This document shows, in pieces, positions 50,911 through 59,519 of a stretch of 64,000 bases of DNA; position 1 is the stretch's first letter, and each line of letters starts with the position of its first letter. The notes below the pieces were generated by a model. That model had not been told where the DNA came from and did no database searches. It saw only the letters and a program-made list of their open reading frames with translations. The stretch spans positions 1 to 64,000 of the forward strand of contig NZ_JBHVOS010000009.1 in the NCBI RefSeq assembly GCF_042887685.1. The letters run 5' to 3'. The position numbers and the translations under genes were made by a program. This DNA comes from Oerskovia sp042887685. GTDB lineage: Bacteria > Actinomycetota > Actinomycetes > Actinomycetales > Cellulomonadaceae.

Positions 50911-52839
50911 ATGACATTGATCGACAGCGTGGCCGTGCACGGAACCGGAAGCATCCCCGCCGGCATGGTCCTTCCCCCCGCTGTCCAGGCCGCCCTGGAT
51001 GCGTGCGCGAACGTCATCGTCCCCGCCTCCCGCGAGGAGCTCTACCGGCTGGCGCTCGGCCCCGAGGGCGGGCCGCGGTTCACCGTCGAGTACGACGTGT
51101 TCGGGACCCCGGTGCCCGAGGCAGAGGTGGTGCGGTGCAAGAACGGCATCGCCGTGAACTACCCCGAGGACTACATGCGTCGGCGCGACCCCGACTGCAT
51201 GCGCATCGCCGACGACCTGCCCACCGACAAGCCGCGCTACCGGGACGTCTTCGGGGCCGAGTTCGCCGACGTCAAGGCCGAGACGCTCGACTGGCTCGCG
51301 GGGCAGGACCTCGTCGTCGTGCCCTTCAAGGCAGGCGGCCTCACGCACGGCTACCCCTCGCTCGCGATCTGCCCCGTCAACTCCGCGTTCTTCGCCCTGA
51401 CGCTCGTGGACCTGCAGGGCTGGGTCACGTTCGACGAGATCGGCCCGTTCGAGCCCCGCTCGATCCTGTACGTCGCACCGCCGTTCCGCCACACGCACTT
51501 CGACGGCCGCCAGGTCGTGGTCCACGACCGCTCCGAGACGCTGCACGAGGTCTTCGCGTACAACCTCTACCCGGGCCCCAGCGCCAAGAAGGGCGTCTTC
51601 TCCGTCCTGCTCGACGTCGGCGAGCAGGAGGGGTGGGTCACCGCGCACGCGTCCTCGGTCCGTGTGACGACCCCGTACGAGAACGAGACCGTCATCATGC
51701 ACGAGGGCGCCTCGGGCGGCGGCAAGTCCGAGATGTGCCAGGAGATCCGTCGCCAGGAGGACGGGCGCATCCTGCTCGGCACCAACGTCGTGACCGACGA
51801 GCCCTACGTCATCAACCTCGGCGAGACGAGCGCCCTGGACCCCGTGACCGACGACATGACCCTGTGCCACGTCGACCTCCAGACCGGCGACGGGCGCCTC
51901 GTGGTCGCCGACGCCGAGGACGGCTGGTTCGTCCGCGTCGACAACCTCACCGGCTACGGCCAGGACACGCACCTCGAACGGGCCTGCATCCACCCCGACC
52001 AGCCGCTCGTCTTCTTCAACATCGACGGTGTCCCCGACGCGACCGTGCTGCCCTGGGAGCACACGCTCGACTCGACGGGCAAGCGCTGCCCCAACCCGCG
52101 CGTGGTCGTGCCCCGCCACCTCCTGACCGACGTCACCGGTGCGGAGGAGGTCGACGTGCGGACCTTCGGCGCCCGCATGCCGGCCTGCACCCGGGACAAC
52201 CCGACCTACGGGATCATGGGCATGATGCACATCGTGCCGCCGTCGCTCGCGTGGATCTGGCGGCTCATCGCCCCGCGCGGCGACAAGAACCCGTCGATCG
52301 GCGAGTCCAAGACCGCGACCGACAAGCTCGCGCACGGCGGCATGGTCGCCGAGGGCGTCGGGTCGTACTGGCCCTTCTCGACCGGCACCAAGGTCGCGGC
52401 GGCGAACCTCCTGCTGCGCCAGCTCGTCGACATGGACCGCACGCGCTACGTGCTCACGCCCAACCAGCACATCGGCGCCTACAAGGTCGACTTCGCGGCC
52501 GAGTGGCTCACCCGCGAGTACCTCGCGCGGCGCGGCGGCGGCAAGCTGCGGGCCGAGGAGCTGACGCCGTCGCGCTGCCCGCTGTTCGGGTACACGCTCC
52601 AGGAGATGAAGATCGACGGACAACTCGTCCGGCCGACCTTCCTCAAGCCCGAGATGCAGTCCCAGGTGGGCGTCGAGGCGTACGACGCGGGCGCGAGGAT
52701 CATCACCGACTTCTTCAAGAGCGAGCTCCAGCAGTTCCTCACCGACGACCTGGACCCGCTGGGACGCCAGATCATCGAGGTCTGCCTGCGCGACGGCTCG
52801 GTCGAGGAGTACGCGGCGCTGACCCCGCTGTTCACGTGA
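50911..52839 (+). CDS. DUF4914 family protein with a PEPCK-like P-loop
   Basis: 642 residues. A P-loop GASGGGKSEM lies near 266-275 and recalls the kinase loop of phosphoenolpyruvate carboxykinase, as does the fold noted for DUF4914. Other conserved blocks are CPVNSAFFALTL, PPFRHTHFDG and GIMGMMHIVPPSLAWIWRLIAPRG. No known reaction is assigned to the family. Start ATG at 50911, behind AGGAG. The upstream stretch has two CAAAGGT repeats (50786-50799) and a TTGACA (50806-50811). A 30-bp tandem repeat begins ten bases after its stop. Confidence 0.85.
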   Translation: MTLIDSVAVHGTGSIPAGMVLPPAVQAALDACANVIVPASREELYRLALGPEGGPRFTVEYDVFGTPVPEAEVVRCKNGIAVNYPEDYMRRRDPDCMRIADDLPTDKPRYRDVFGAEFADVKAETLDWLAGQDLVVVPFKAGGLTHGYPSLAICPVNSAFFALTLVDLQGWVTFDEIGPFEPRSILYVAPPFRHTHFDGRQVVVHDRSETLHEVFAYNLYPGPSAKKGVFSVLLDVGEQEGWVTAHASSVRVTTPYENETVIMHEGASGGGKSEMCQEIRRQEDGRILLGTNVVTDEPYVINLGETSALDPVTDDMTLCHVDLQTGDGRLVVADAEDGWFVRVDNLTGYGQDTHLERACIHPDQPLVFFNIDGVPDATVLPWEHTLDSTGKRCPNPRVVVPRHLLTDVTGAEEVDVRTFGARMPACTRDNPTYGIMGMMHIVPPSLAWIWRLIAPRGDKNPSIGESKTATDKLAHGGMVAEGVGSYWPFSTGTKVAAANLLLRQLVDMDRTRYVLTPNQHIGAYKVDFAAEWLTREYLARRGGGKLRAEELTPSRCPLFGYTLQEMKIDGQLVRPTFLKPEMQSQVGVEAYDAGARIITDFFKSELQQFLTDDLDPLGRQIIEVCLRDGSVEEYAALTPLFT

Positions 52840-52848
52840 CCGGCCCCC

Positions 52849-53068
52849 GCTGAGCGCGTCGGGCGGCTGCCCGGCCCTGCTGAGCGCGTCGGGCGGCTGC
52901 CCGGCGGTGCTGAGCACGTCGGGTGGCCGCCCGGCCCTGCTGAGCGCGTCGGGTGGCTGCCCGGCCCTGCTGAGCGCGTCGGGTGGCTGCCCGGCCCTGC
53001 TGAGCGCGACGGGCGGCTGCCCGGCCCTGCTGAGCGCGTCGGGTGGCTGCCCGGCGCCCGGGCCGGGC
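52849..53068. repeat. Tandem 30-bp repeat, seven units, each with a small palindrome
   Basis: Units start at 52849, 52879, 52909, 52939, 52969, 52999 and 53029. The unit opens GCTGAGCGCGTCGGG and ends GCTGCCCGGCCCT; CGGGC-GGCT-GCCCG inside each can form a short hairpin. The last unit runs into an inverted copy (GGGCCGGGCAGCC, to 53068), giving a longer stem. It occupies most of the gap between the DUF4914 and LLM genes and could act as a transcription terminator made of many weak hairpins. Confidence 0.85.
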
Positions 53069-53134
53069 AGCCGCTCACGAACGGGTACCCGATACCGGGG
53101 CTCAGGCGCGGGGAGCCCGTACTAAGGTCGGTCC

Positions 53135-54133
53135 ATGGACTTGACGATCGGCTACGCCGCCATGCTCGAGCAGTTCCACCCGACCGAGGTCATCGCCCTC
53201 TCCGAGTACGCCGAGAGCAAGGGGTTCTCGGGCGTCATGGCCGCGGACCACTTCCAGCCCTGGGTCCCCGCGCAGGGGCACTCGGCGTTCGTGTGGAACG
53301 TCCTGTCCGCCCTCGGCGAGCGCACGCGCGGCGACCTCGGCCCCGGGGTCACGGCGCCCACGTTCCGCTGGCACCCCGCGATGGTCGCGCAGGCCTCGGC
53401 GACGCTCGCCGCGATGTACCCGGGGCGCCACTGGCTCGGCCTGGGGTCGGGCGAGGCCCTCAACGAGCACGTCACGGCGCAGTACTGGCCCGAGGCCCCC
53501 GAGCGCATCAACCGTATGTTCGAGGCCATCGACATCATCAAGAAGCTCTTCGCCGCGTCGCTCGCGGGCAAGGACACCAAGCACTCGGGGCAGTTCTACA
53601 AGCACGAGTCCACGCGGCTGTGGACCATGCCCGAGGTCGCCCCCGAGATCCTCGTCGCCACGGCCGGACCGGTCACCGCGAAGCGCGCGGGCAAGCACGC
53701 CGACGGCCTCATCACCGTGGGCGCTCCGCTCGAGAAGATCTCGATGCTGTTCGGCAAGTTCGACGACGGCGTCCGCGAGTCCGGCCGCGACCCCCAGACG
53801 ATGCCCAAGGTCCTCCAGCTCCACATGTCGTGGGCCGAGACCGACGAGGAGGCGCTCACGAACGCCATGACGGAGTGGCCCAACGGTGGCATGAAGTTCC
53901 CCAAGGCCGACATCCGCTCGCCGTTCGACTTCGAGCAGATGGCCAAGCTCGTGCGCCCCGAGGACTTCGAGGGACGGCTCGTCATCTCGTCCGACCCCGA
54001 CGTGCACCGCGCCTACATCCAGAAGTTCGTCGACCTGGGGTTCGACCGCATCTACCTGCACAACGTGGGCCGCAACCAGCGCGAGTGGATCGACACGTTC
54101 TCGCGCGACGTCCTGCCGAAGCTCGTCCGATGA
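53135..54133 (+). CDS. LLM-class oxidoreductase, F420-dependent glucose-6-phosphate dehydrogenase-like
   Basis: 332 residues. MDLTIGYAAMLEQFHPTEVIALSEYAESKGFSGVMAADHFQPWVPAQGHS matches the FGD1-related group, and LGLGSGEALNEHV is the F420-binding cis-peptide segment in that family. It should take a hydride from its substrate to F420; whether that is glucose 6-phosphate is not settled. ATG at 53135; stop overlaps the CofE-type start (ATGA), so enzyme and cofactor gene are coupled. Confidence 0.88.
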   Translation: MDLTIGYAAMLEQFHPTEVIALSEYAESKGFSGVMAADHFQPWVPAQGHSAFVWNVLSALGERTRGDLGPGVTAPTFRWHPAMVAQASATLAAMYPGRHWLGLGSGEALNEHVTAQYWPEAPERINRMFEAIDIIKKLFAASLAGKDTKHSGQFYKHESTRLWTMPEVAPEILVATAGPVTAKRAGKHADGLITVGAPLEKISMLFGKFDDGVRESGRDPQTMPKVLQLHMSWAETDEEALTNAMTEWPNGGMKFPKADIRSPFDFEQMAKLVRPEDFEGRLVISSDPDVHRAYIQKFVDLGFDRIYLHNVGRNQREWIDTFSRDVLPKLVR

Positions 54134-55086
54134 CCGGCACGCCCGCCCCCCTGCCCGACGGCGCAGCCCGCCCCGGTCCCGAGGGGTCGCCCGGGCCGTG
54201 GCGCACCGAGGGTGACGAGACCCGCTTCACGGTCGTGGCGCCGTCGGGCATCGGGGAGATCTCGCCCGGGGACGACCTCGCGCGCATCGTCGGGGACGCG
54301 CTCGACCGCGAGGGCGGGCTGCGTGACGGGGACGTCGTGGTCGTGACGAGCAAGGTCGTGTCCAAGGCCGAAGGACGCGTCGTCGCGGCCGCCGACCGTG
54401 AGCAGGCCATCACCGACGAGACCGTGCGCGTCGTGGCGACGCGCCCGTACCCCGGGGGCGTGCTGCGGATCGTCGAGAACCGGCTCGGTCTCGTCATGGC
54501 CGCTGCGGGCGTCGACGCGTCCAACACGCCCGAGGGCACCGTGCTGATGCTGCCCGTCGACCCCGACGCCTCGGCGCGCGCGCTGCGGGCGGCGCTGACG
54601 GAACGGTTCGGGGCGAGGATCGGGGTCGTCGTGTCCGACACCGCCGGGCGTGCCTGGCGGGAGGGGCTCACGGACCTGGCGATCGGCGTCGCCGGGGTGG
54701 TCGCGCTCGACGACCTGCGCGGCGGCGTCGACTCCCACGGGCGCGAGCTGTCCGTGACCGTGACGGCCGTCGCGGACCAGATCGCGGCGGCGTCCGAGCT
54801 CGTGCGCGGCAAGGCCGCGGGACGACCCGTGGCCGTGGTGCGCGGGCTCGGACGGTTCGTGACCGACGACGACGGACCCGGCGCGCGCGTGCTCGTGCGT
54901 GACTCCGAGACGGACCTGTTCCGCGAAGGGTCCGCCGAGGCGTACGCGCGAGGAGTGACCGCGGGACAGGTCGCCGGCCGCGAGGCGATCGAACGGGTCG
55001 CCCACGAGGGCGGGTACGCCGACGGGTACCGCGAGGGGTTCGCGGAGGGGTTCCGCGAGGGGACGGGGAATCCGGTGCAGGGCTGA
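54130..55086 (+). CDS. CofE-type coenzyme F420-0:L-glutamate ligase with an unusual tail
   Basis: 318 residues from the ATG at 54130. The core (residues about 35-260) has the CofE blocks GDVVVVTSKVVSKAEGRVV, TSKVVSK, and GVVVSDTAGRAWREGLTDLAIGVAGV. It adds glutamate to F420-0. Mycobacterial FbiB is a fusion with a nitroreductase-like half, which is absent here. Instead the last 30 residues have a repeated GYADGYREGFAEGFREG pattern of aromatic and acidic residues. The next gene starts 80 bp later. Confidence 0.88.
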   Translation: MTGTPAPLPDGAARPGPEGSPGPWRTEGDETRFTVVAPSGIGEISPGDDLARIVGDALDREGGLRDGDVVVVTSKVVSKAEGRVVAAADREQAITDETVRVVATRPYPGGVLRIVENRLGLVMAAAGVDASNTPEGTVLMLPVDPDASARALRAALTERFGARIGVVVSDTAGRAWREGLTDLAIGVAGVVALDDLRGGVDSHGRELSVTVTAVADQIAAASELVRGKAAGRPVAVVRGLGRFVTDDDGPGARVLVRDSETDLFREGSAEAYARGVTAGQVAGREAIERVAHEGGYADGYREGFAEGFREGTGNPVQG

Positions 55087-55165
55087 TCCTCCGGTGGGGC
55101 GGTGGGCGTCGAAGACGGAGTTGTGGTCGTTCTGGGGCGGTTGACGACCTGAAGGTCGTGGTCGA

Positions 55166-55696
55166 GTGCGGGAAAGGTCGTGGTCGGTGGCGCAGGTTTT
55201 AGGGGCCGTATCCAGTGCAGGGGAGTCAGGGCTGACGGCGCTCGCTCACGCCGTCGGGGTCTCCGGCGACCTGCGCGACGAGCACGTCCGGTGGGAGCTG
55301 TACCAGGAGGCCCTGCGGCGGGGCGCGCTCGAACTGCTCCTTGCCACGGTCGTCGAGGACCCCGACCACACCATGGCGGCAGGGGCCGTCGTCGCGGCTC
55401 TCGAGCAGGTGCTCCCCGGTGAACGAGAACGATGGGTGACCGCCACCGCGGGCTGGTCGACCGCCGACTTCGTGGCGCGGCGGGCCGACGAGCTGGCCGT
55501 TCTGGAGCTCGTGTCGCGGACGGTCGGTGACGAGGGGCTGGTCGGCGACGAGGACGTCGGCGGCTGGTCCGACTGGCTGCAGCGGCGCGCGTCGGTTCCG
55601 GCGACCCGGTCCGCGGTCCTCGAGACCCTGGCGGCGAACGGTCGGACGCGCAGGATCCGGCTCCAGGCGGCCGAGGCGCTGGCGCGACGAGAGTGA
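55166..55696 (+). CDS. Hypothetical protein, helical
   Basis: 176 residues from the GTG at 55166. The sequence is mostly amphipathic helices (LRDEHVRWELYQEALRRGALELLLATVVEDPD, ARRADELAVLELVSRTVGDE), and ends TRRIRLQAAEALARRE, which is reminiscent of a HEAT repeat helix. No family recognised. Its last codons are the start of the first unit of a 59-bp tandem repeat. Confidence 0.55.
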   Translation: MRERSWSVAQVLGAVSSAGESGLTALAHAVGVSGDLRDEHVRWELYQEALRRGALELLLATVVEDPDHTMAAGAVVAALEQVLPGERERWVTATAGWSTADFVARRADELAVLELVSRTVGDEGLVGDEDVGGWSDWLQRRASVPATRSAVLETLAANGRTRRIRLQAAEALARRE

Positions 55697-55918
55697 GTGT
55701 GCCGGCCTCGTGATGGTCGGGCCCCTGGAGTGGGTGCGGGGCGCGACGAGGGTGAGTGTGCCGGCCTCGTGATGCGGGGACCCCTGGAGTGGGTGCGGGG
55801 CGCGACGAGGGCGAGTGTGCCGGCCTCGTGATGCGGGGACCCCTGGAGTGGGTGCGGGGCGCGACGAGGGTGAGTGTGCCGCTCTCGTGATGCGGGGACT
55901 CCTGGTGTCGAGCGGGGA
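55683..55918. repeat. Tandem 59-bp repeat, four units
   Basis: Units begin at 55683, 55742, 55801 and 55860, exactly 59 bp apart. The unit opens CGCGACGAGGGTGAGTGTGC and contains CTCGTGATGCGGGGACCC. The first copy overlaps the end of the hypothetical gene and the last diverges in its second half. The regular spacing is that of a minisatellite. Confidence 0.85.
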
Positions 55919-55981
55919 GGGCGTGGGAAGTCGGGGCGCGCGGAGAGTCTGGGCTGGAGCGCGAGCCGGGCCGGTTGGCGT

Positions 55982-56040
55982 CGACTGTGCAGTTCGGGTG
56001 GTCGGAGTGGGGGTGTGGACGACCCGAACTGCACACTCGG
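55982..56040. repeat. GAGTG...CACTC palindrome, copy D
   Basis: Arms about 55982-56001 and 56021-56040 share GTGCAGTTCGGGT with copies C and E; the left edge has ACTG in place of AGTG. Confidence 0.75.
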
Positions 56041-56148
56041 TGAGCGGACCGTTCTGGTGGTTGTGTCCGGTCGCGGGTTGTGGGGGTCTCGGTGCCGAGG
56101 TCGGCGTTCCTCGGGCTCCGGCTGCTGGGTGGCAGCGGGTCGAGGCGT

Positions 56149-56207
56149 CGAGTGTGCAGTTCGGGTGGTCGGGGTGGGGGTATGGGCGACCCGAACTGCA
56201 CACTCGG
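56149..56207. repeat. GAGTG...CACTC palindrome, copy E
   Basis: Arms about 56149-56167 and 56189-56207 have near-perfect pairing; the sequence is a close duplicate of copy D, 167 bp away. Confidence 0.75.
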
Positions 56208-56594
56208 TGGTCGTAGTCGGGGTCGCGGTGCCGAGCATGCGGTTGGTCGGGTTTCGGGCTGATCGGGGCGCTGTCCGCATGGTCGGGAGTAGCCGCATGT
56301 TCGGCTCGGCTCGGTCGGGTCCGACCTGGCCTGGCCCGGCCCGACCTGGCCTGGCCTGGCCCGGCCCGACCTGGCCTGGCCTGGCCTGGCCCGGCCCGGC
56401 CCGGCCCGGTTGGGCTCGGCTCGGCCTGGTCTGGCTGCTGGCTGATGCGGTCGTGGTTGTTCGGTAGCGGGGTGGGTGGGGTGGTTGTCCACAGCCTGGG
56501 ACGTGGGGTTTCGGTGGGGTGGTTTGACCCGTTAGGTTCCTTGGAGGTAGGGGGCGGTGTGGCCTTTTGCCGGGTACCTACCGAGGGGGCAGGG

Positions 56595-57293
56595 ATGGGT
56601 TGGCAGGGGTTGGTCGTGCGTGGGTGGCGGGCTGTGGGGGTAGTGGGTTGGGAGGGGCCGGGGGGCGGTCTGGTTCCTGGTTCGGGTGTCCGACGGCGGA
56701 GGGGTGCGCTGGCGCTGATGGTGGGTGCGGTGCTCGCGGGTGTGGTGGTGGGGTGTTCGCCGGCTGGGCCGGTGGTGGAGTCCCCGGCGCCGGTGGTGAG
56801 CGAGGAGGTGGGCCCGAGCCCGTCGCTGACGCCAACCCCGACGCCGACGGGTCCGGTCAAGCCTGAGCGGCCGGCGGACATGGACCGGACCGACGAGGTC
56901 GGGGCTGCTGCGGCGGCGACGTACTTCCTGGAGCTGTACCCGTACGTCATGGCGACCGGCGATCTGACGGAATGGGACGCGATGACGTGGGCGGAGCTCT
57001 GCGGTTTCTGTACCGCGGTGCGTGACCAGGCGCAGGAGATCTCTCGTGATGGCAGCAGCTATGTCGGGGGCGCAGTCGATGCTGAGGTGATCAAGACCTA
57101 CGCACTTGACGATCTTGTTGGCGGCTACCCCTTGGACGTCCAGGTCGCGATCGCGAGCGCGGTCCTCCTCGATTCGTCGGGCGTGGAACTCGATCGTCAG
57201 GAAGCCCAGTCCGACCCGTACCGCGTTGAGTTGATGCATGACGGCACCACATGGCGTCTTCTCACCGTTTCTACCGAGATGCCTGTCTCATGA
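56595..57293 (+). CDS. DUF6318-type lipoprotein
   Basis: 232 residues from the ATG at 56595, behind GAGGGGGCAGG. A basic stretch (GVRRRRG) and a hydrophobic segment (ALALMVGAVLAGVVVGC) end in a lipobox cysteine near residue 51, so the true start might be a little later. A Pro/Thr/Ser spacer with SLTPTPTPTG follows. The outer domain has MDRTDEVGAAAAATYFLELYPYVMATGDLTEWDAM and CGFCTAV, the pattern I associate with DUF6318. Function unknown. The last 250 bases use more A/T-ending codons than neighbours. It overlaps the PKD gene by 4 bp (ATGA). Confidence 0.75.
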   Translation: MGWQGLVVRGWRAVGVVGWEGPGGGLVPGSGVRRRRGALALMVGAVLAGVVVGCSPAGPVVESPAPVVSEEVGPSPSLTPTPTPTGPVKPERPADMDRTDEVGAAAAATYFLELYPYVMATGDLTEWDAMTWAELCGFCTAVRDQAQEISRDGSSYVGGAVDAEVIKTYALDDLVGGYPLDVQVAIASAVLLDSSGVELDRQEAQSDPYRVELMHDGTTWRLLTVSTEMPVS

Positions 57294-58177
57294 GCCTCGC
57301 AGCCATGGTGAAGACGTTGACCACGTCAGCGTTACTCGGTGGGCTTCTTGCGGCGTCGAGTTCCATCGACTTCGACAGCAAGGCGGAAAGAGACTCAATC
57401 GACGTCAGGGCGGTCGATGTCTCTGCGGATGGGTCGGTGCATCGGCCGCGGAATGGGGATGGTTCGCTGGCGTCGGAGGAGTATCGGCGGATGCCTGCGT
57501 CGATCTGTTTCACGAACGACTTTCCCACGAGCAAGGGCCGGGTGGGGGCGTGTGCGTCGGGGGAGCGTGAGGGGGCGTTGGTCGCGGCGTGCGAGGCGGA
57601 TCAGGTCGCGTTGGACCCGATCTTCCGGCAGACCTGGGTCAACAACCCGGACGGCACGATCAGTGACCTGTCCCGGTGGGAGCTGCAGGACCCGGCCAGT
57701 CCTGGGGACTGCCTGGCCGGGGTGGATCTGGTGCCGTTGGCTGAGGCGGAGTTCCAGCGGTTGACGATCGTCCCGTCGCCGGTCACGATCCAGCCGCCGG
57801 ACGGGTGGACGCTGGTCAACGTCGAGACGATCACCTACACCAGCCCGGCGCCGCAGAGGTTCGCGACCGTGCTGCTGGGCATCCCGGTCACGATCGAGGC
57901 CACCCCGGACACCTTCACCTGGGACTACGGCGATGGCACCAGCCCGCGCGCCACGACCGATCCCGGCGCGCCCTATCCCCGTCACAGCGTCGCGCACGTC
58001 TACGAGGACGAGGCCGTGGCGACGATCACCTTGACCACGACCTGGTACGGGCGTTTCCAGATCACCGGCACCACCACCTGGACCTCCATCACCGGCGCCG
58101 CCACGACCACCACCACCGCCCCACCCCTGACCATCCACGAAGCCCGCACCCGCCTCGTCACCGAACCCCTCGACTGA
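57290..58177 (+). CDS. Exported PKD-domain protein paired with the DUF6318 lipoprotein
   Basis: 295 residues; the ATG at 57290 overlaps the preceding stop. The N-terminus MSLAAMVKTLTTSALLGGLLAA looks like a signal peptide. The middle has pairs of cysteines (CFTND, GACASG, ACEAD, DCLAG). PDTFTWDYGDGTSPRATTDPGAPYPRHSVAHVYED near 200-245 is a PKD fold, the usual WDFGDG motif. The first 60 codons are less GC-rich at third positions than the rest, as if the gene was assembled by recombination. Role unknown; surface adhesion or substrate binding is possible. Confidence 0.75.
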   Translation: MSLAAMVKTLTTSALLGGLLAASSSIDFDSKAERDSIDVRAVDVSADGSVHRPRNGDGSLASEEYRRMPASICFTNDFPTSKGRVGACASGEREGALVAACEADQVALDPIFRQTWVNNPDGTISDLSRWELQDPASPGDCLAGVDLVPLAEAEFQRLTIVPSPVTIQPPDGWTLVNVETITYTSPAPQRFATVLLGIPVTIEATPDTFTWDYGDGTSPRATTDPGAPYPRHSVAHVYEDEAVATITLTTTWYGRFQITGTTTWTSITGAATTTTTAPPLTIHEARTRLVTEPLD

Positions 58178-58200
58178 ACCCCAGCCGCCACCCGGCATCC

Positions 58201-58490
58201 AAGACACATCAACACCGAGACACATCCGCAACGAGGCGCTCCCGCACCGAGGGCGCACCCACACCAAGGCGCACACACGCACCGAGGCGCACCCGCCACC
58301 GAGACGCACACACACCGAGGCGCACCCGCCACCGAGGCGCACACACGCACCGAGGGCGCACCCACACCAAGGCGCACACACGCACCGAGGCGCACCCGCC
58401 ACCGAGACGCACGCACACCGAGGCGCTCCCGCACCGAGGGCGCACCCCCGCCAAGGCGTACCCACAACGAAGCGCACCCACGAGCGACAG
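58201..58490. repeat. Higher-order tandem repeat downstream of the PKD gene
   Basis: Short units of 15-17 bases such as ACCGAGGCGCACCCGCC are nested in a longer repeat. A block beginning at 58244 returns at 58347, 103 bp on, nearly unchanged for about 85 bases, and a third copy starts at 58431. The whole gap 58178-58578 has no convincing gene. Confidence 0.8.
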
Positions 58491-58578
58491 CGACCAGCAT
58501 CTCGACACCGGCCCGCCCGCACAGGCGTCGCGCGCAATCCACTGGGCACCGAGGGGCGGTCGTCGCTATCGTTCCGGC

Positions 58579-58968
58579 ATGCTTCCCGCCGACTGGATCC
58601 CGCACCGCCGACCCGACGACCGTGAGCACGTCGGCTGGATCCGTCCCGAGGGTGACGGCTGGGTGGCCGTCTCGCTCCTGGGGCACGACCTCACCGACCC
58701 GGTCGACTGGCTCGACGCCGAAGAGGCGCTCGACAGCACGGGGCTGTCGTGGCTCGCCGAGGTGTGGATGCTCGAGGACGAGGAGGGCGACCCGTTGCGG
58801 GTCCGCCTCGTCGAGGTCACCCCGGAGCGCGTCGTCGTCCAGACCGACGACTTCGGGGCGATCGACGCGCACGTCGTCCGGTACGAGCTGCCGTGGCCGG
58901 CGCCCGCACGCCTGCGACCGCGACGCGCCGACGACCCTGACGGACGAGTGCTCTTCGGTCCCGCCTGA
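58579..58968 (+). CDS. Small conserved-looking hypothetical protein
   Basis: 129 residues from the ATG at 58579. MLPADWIPHRRPDDREHVGWIRPEGDGWVAVSLLGHDLTDPVDWLDAEEALDSTGLSWLAEVW forms a compact acidic alpha/beta sequence with three-coding-position bias typical of the genome. I do not recognise a domain. It is convergent with the VOC gene. Confidence 0.65.
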   Translation: MLPADWIPHRRPDDREHVGWIRPEGDGWVAVSLLGHDLTDPVDWLDAEEALDSTGLSWLAEVWMLEDEEGDPLRVRLVEVTPERVVVQTDDFGAIDAHVVRYELPWPAPARLRPRRADDPDGRVLFGPA

Positions 58969-59009
58969 CGAGGTGGTCGAGCAGCCGGGCGGAGACGGAC
59001 GTGCGGGCG

Positions 59010-59375
59010 TCAGTCCATGGTCGTGACGCCCTCGTAGAGGCCGAGCTGGTTGCCGTCGAGGTCCTCGAAGACCGCCCACCAGCTGGTCGGGCTGATCTGC
59101 GTCCTGGCCATGAGGGTCTTGCCGCCGAGCGAGCCGACCTGGGCGAGCGTGTCGTCGATCGAGTCGACCTCGACATAGCTGCGCGGGCTCGTGAAGCCCT
59201 CCTCGCGCGGCGCGAGCCCGCCGCCGCTGATCTGGTTGGGGGCCCGCCACATGGGGTACCCCTCGAAGCCGGGGACCTCGGCGATGTCCCAGCCGAACAG
59301 CCCGCTGTAGAACGTGCGGGCCGCCTCGGTGTCGCCGACGGGGATGTCGATGTGCGTGATGTCGCCGTGAGCCAT
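59010..59375 (-). CDS. VOC (glyoxalase/bleomycin-resistance fold) protein
   Basis: 121 residues, two beta-alpha-beta-beta-beta modules. ITHIDIPVGDTEAARTFYSGLFGWDI begins module 1 and the end of module 2 is WAVFEDLDGNQLGLYEG. His in THIDI and Glu in LYEG positions fit the metal sites. Activity unknown. ATG at 59375. Confidence 0.9.
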   Translation of the reverse strand: MAHGDITHIDIPVGDTEAARTFYSGLFGWDIAEVPGFEGYPMWRAPNQISGGGLAPREEGFTSPRSYVEVDSIDDTLAQVGSLGGKTLMARTQISPTSWWAVFEDLDGNQLGLYEGVTTMD

Positions 59376-59519
59376 GACAACTCCTCAGGGAGAACGGGCG
59401 AACGGACGCACGCCCGACCTCTCCCACGCTACGTCCGTCGAGCGCGACAGGCACCCGTCGGAGAAGGGGGAGCGACGCCGTCGCGCATCCGTTGGTGCCC
59501 GACGCGGCAACGAGACGGC

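Larger units (their letters stand above)
55697..56594. other. 900-bp gene-poor segment rich in repeats
   Basis: It holds three more 59-bp repeat units, the two palindromes D and E, and a run of 5-bp GC repeats (CCTGG/CCCGG/CCGAC) at about 56295-56440. Frames that span it translate to simple repeats and are not credible. It looks like a hotspot for replication slippage or recombination beside the DUF6318 gene. Confidence 0.7.

Noticed and set aside
52849..53068. Possible CRISPR array
   Set aside because: The 30-bp units are head to tail with no unique spacers, and no cas genes are near.
52907..53125. 72-codon ORF of LLSASGGCPA repeats
   Set aside because: It is only the translation of the tandem repeat and has no ribosome site.
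55683..55918. Possible CRISPR or protein repeat at the 59-bp units
   Set aside because: Whole unit repeats including any would-be spacer, and 59 is not a multiple of three, so no repeat protein runs through it.
58209..58508. Cysteine/arginine-rich ORFs in the repeat after the PKD gene
   Set aside because: All frames give simple repeats without a start site; non-coding repeat is the better reading.
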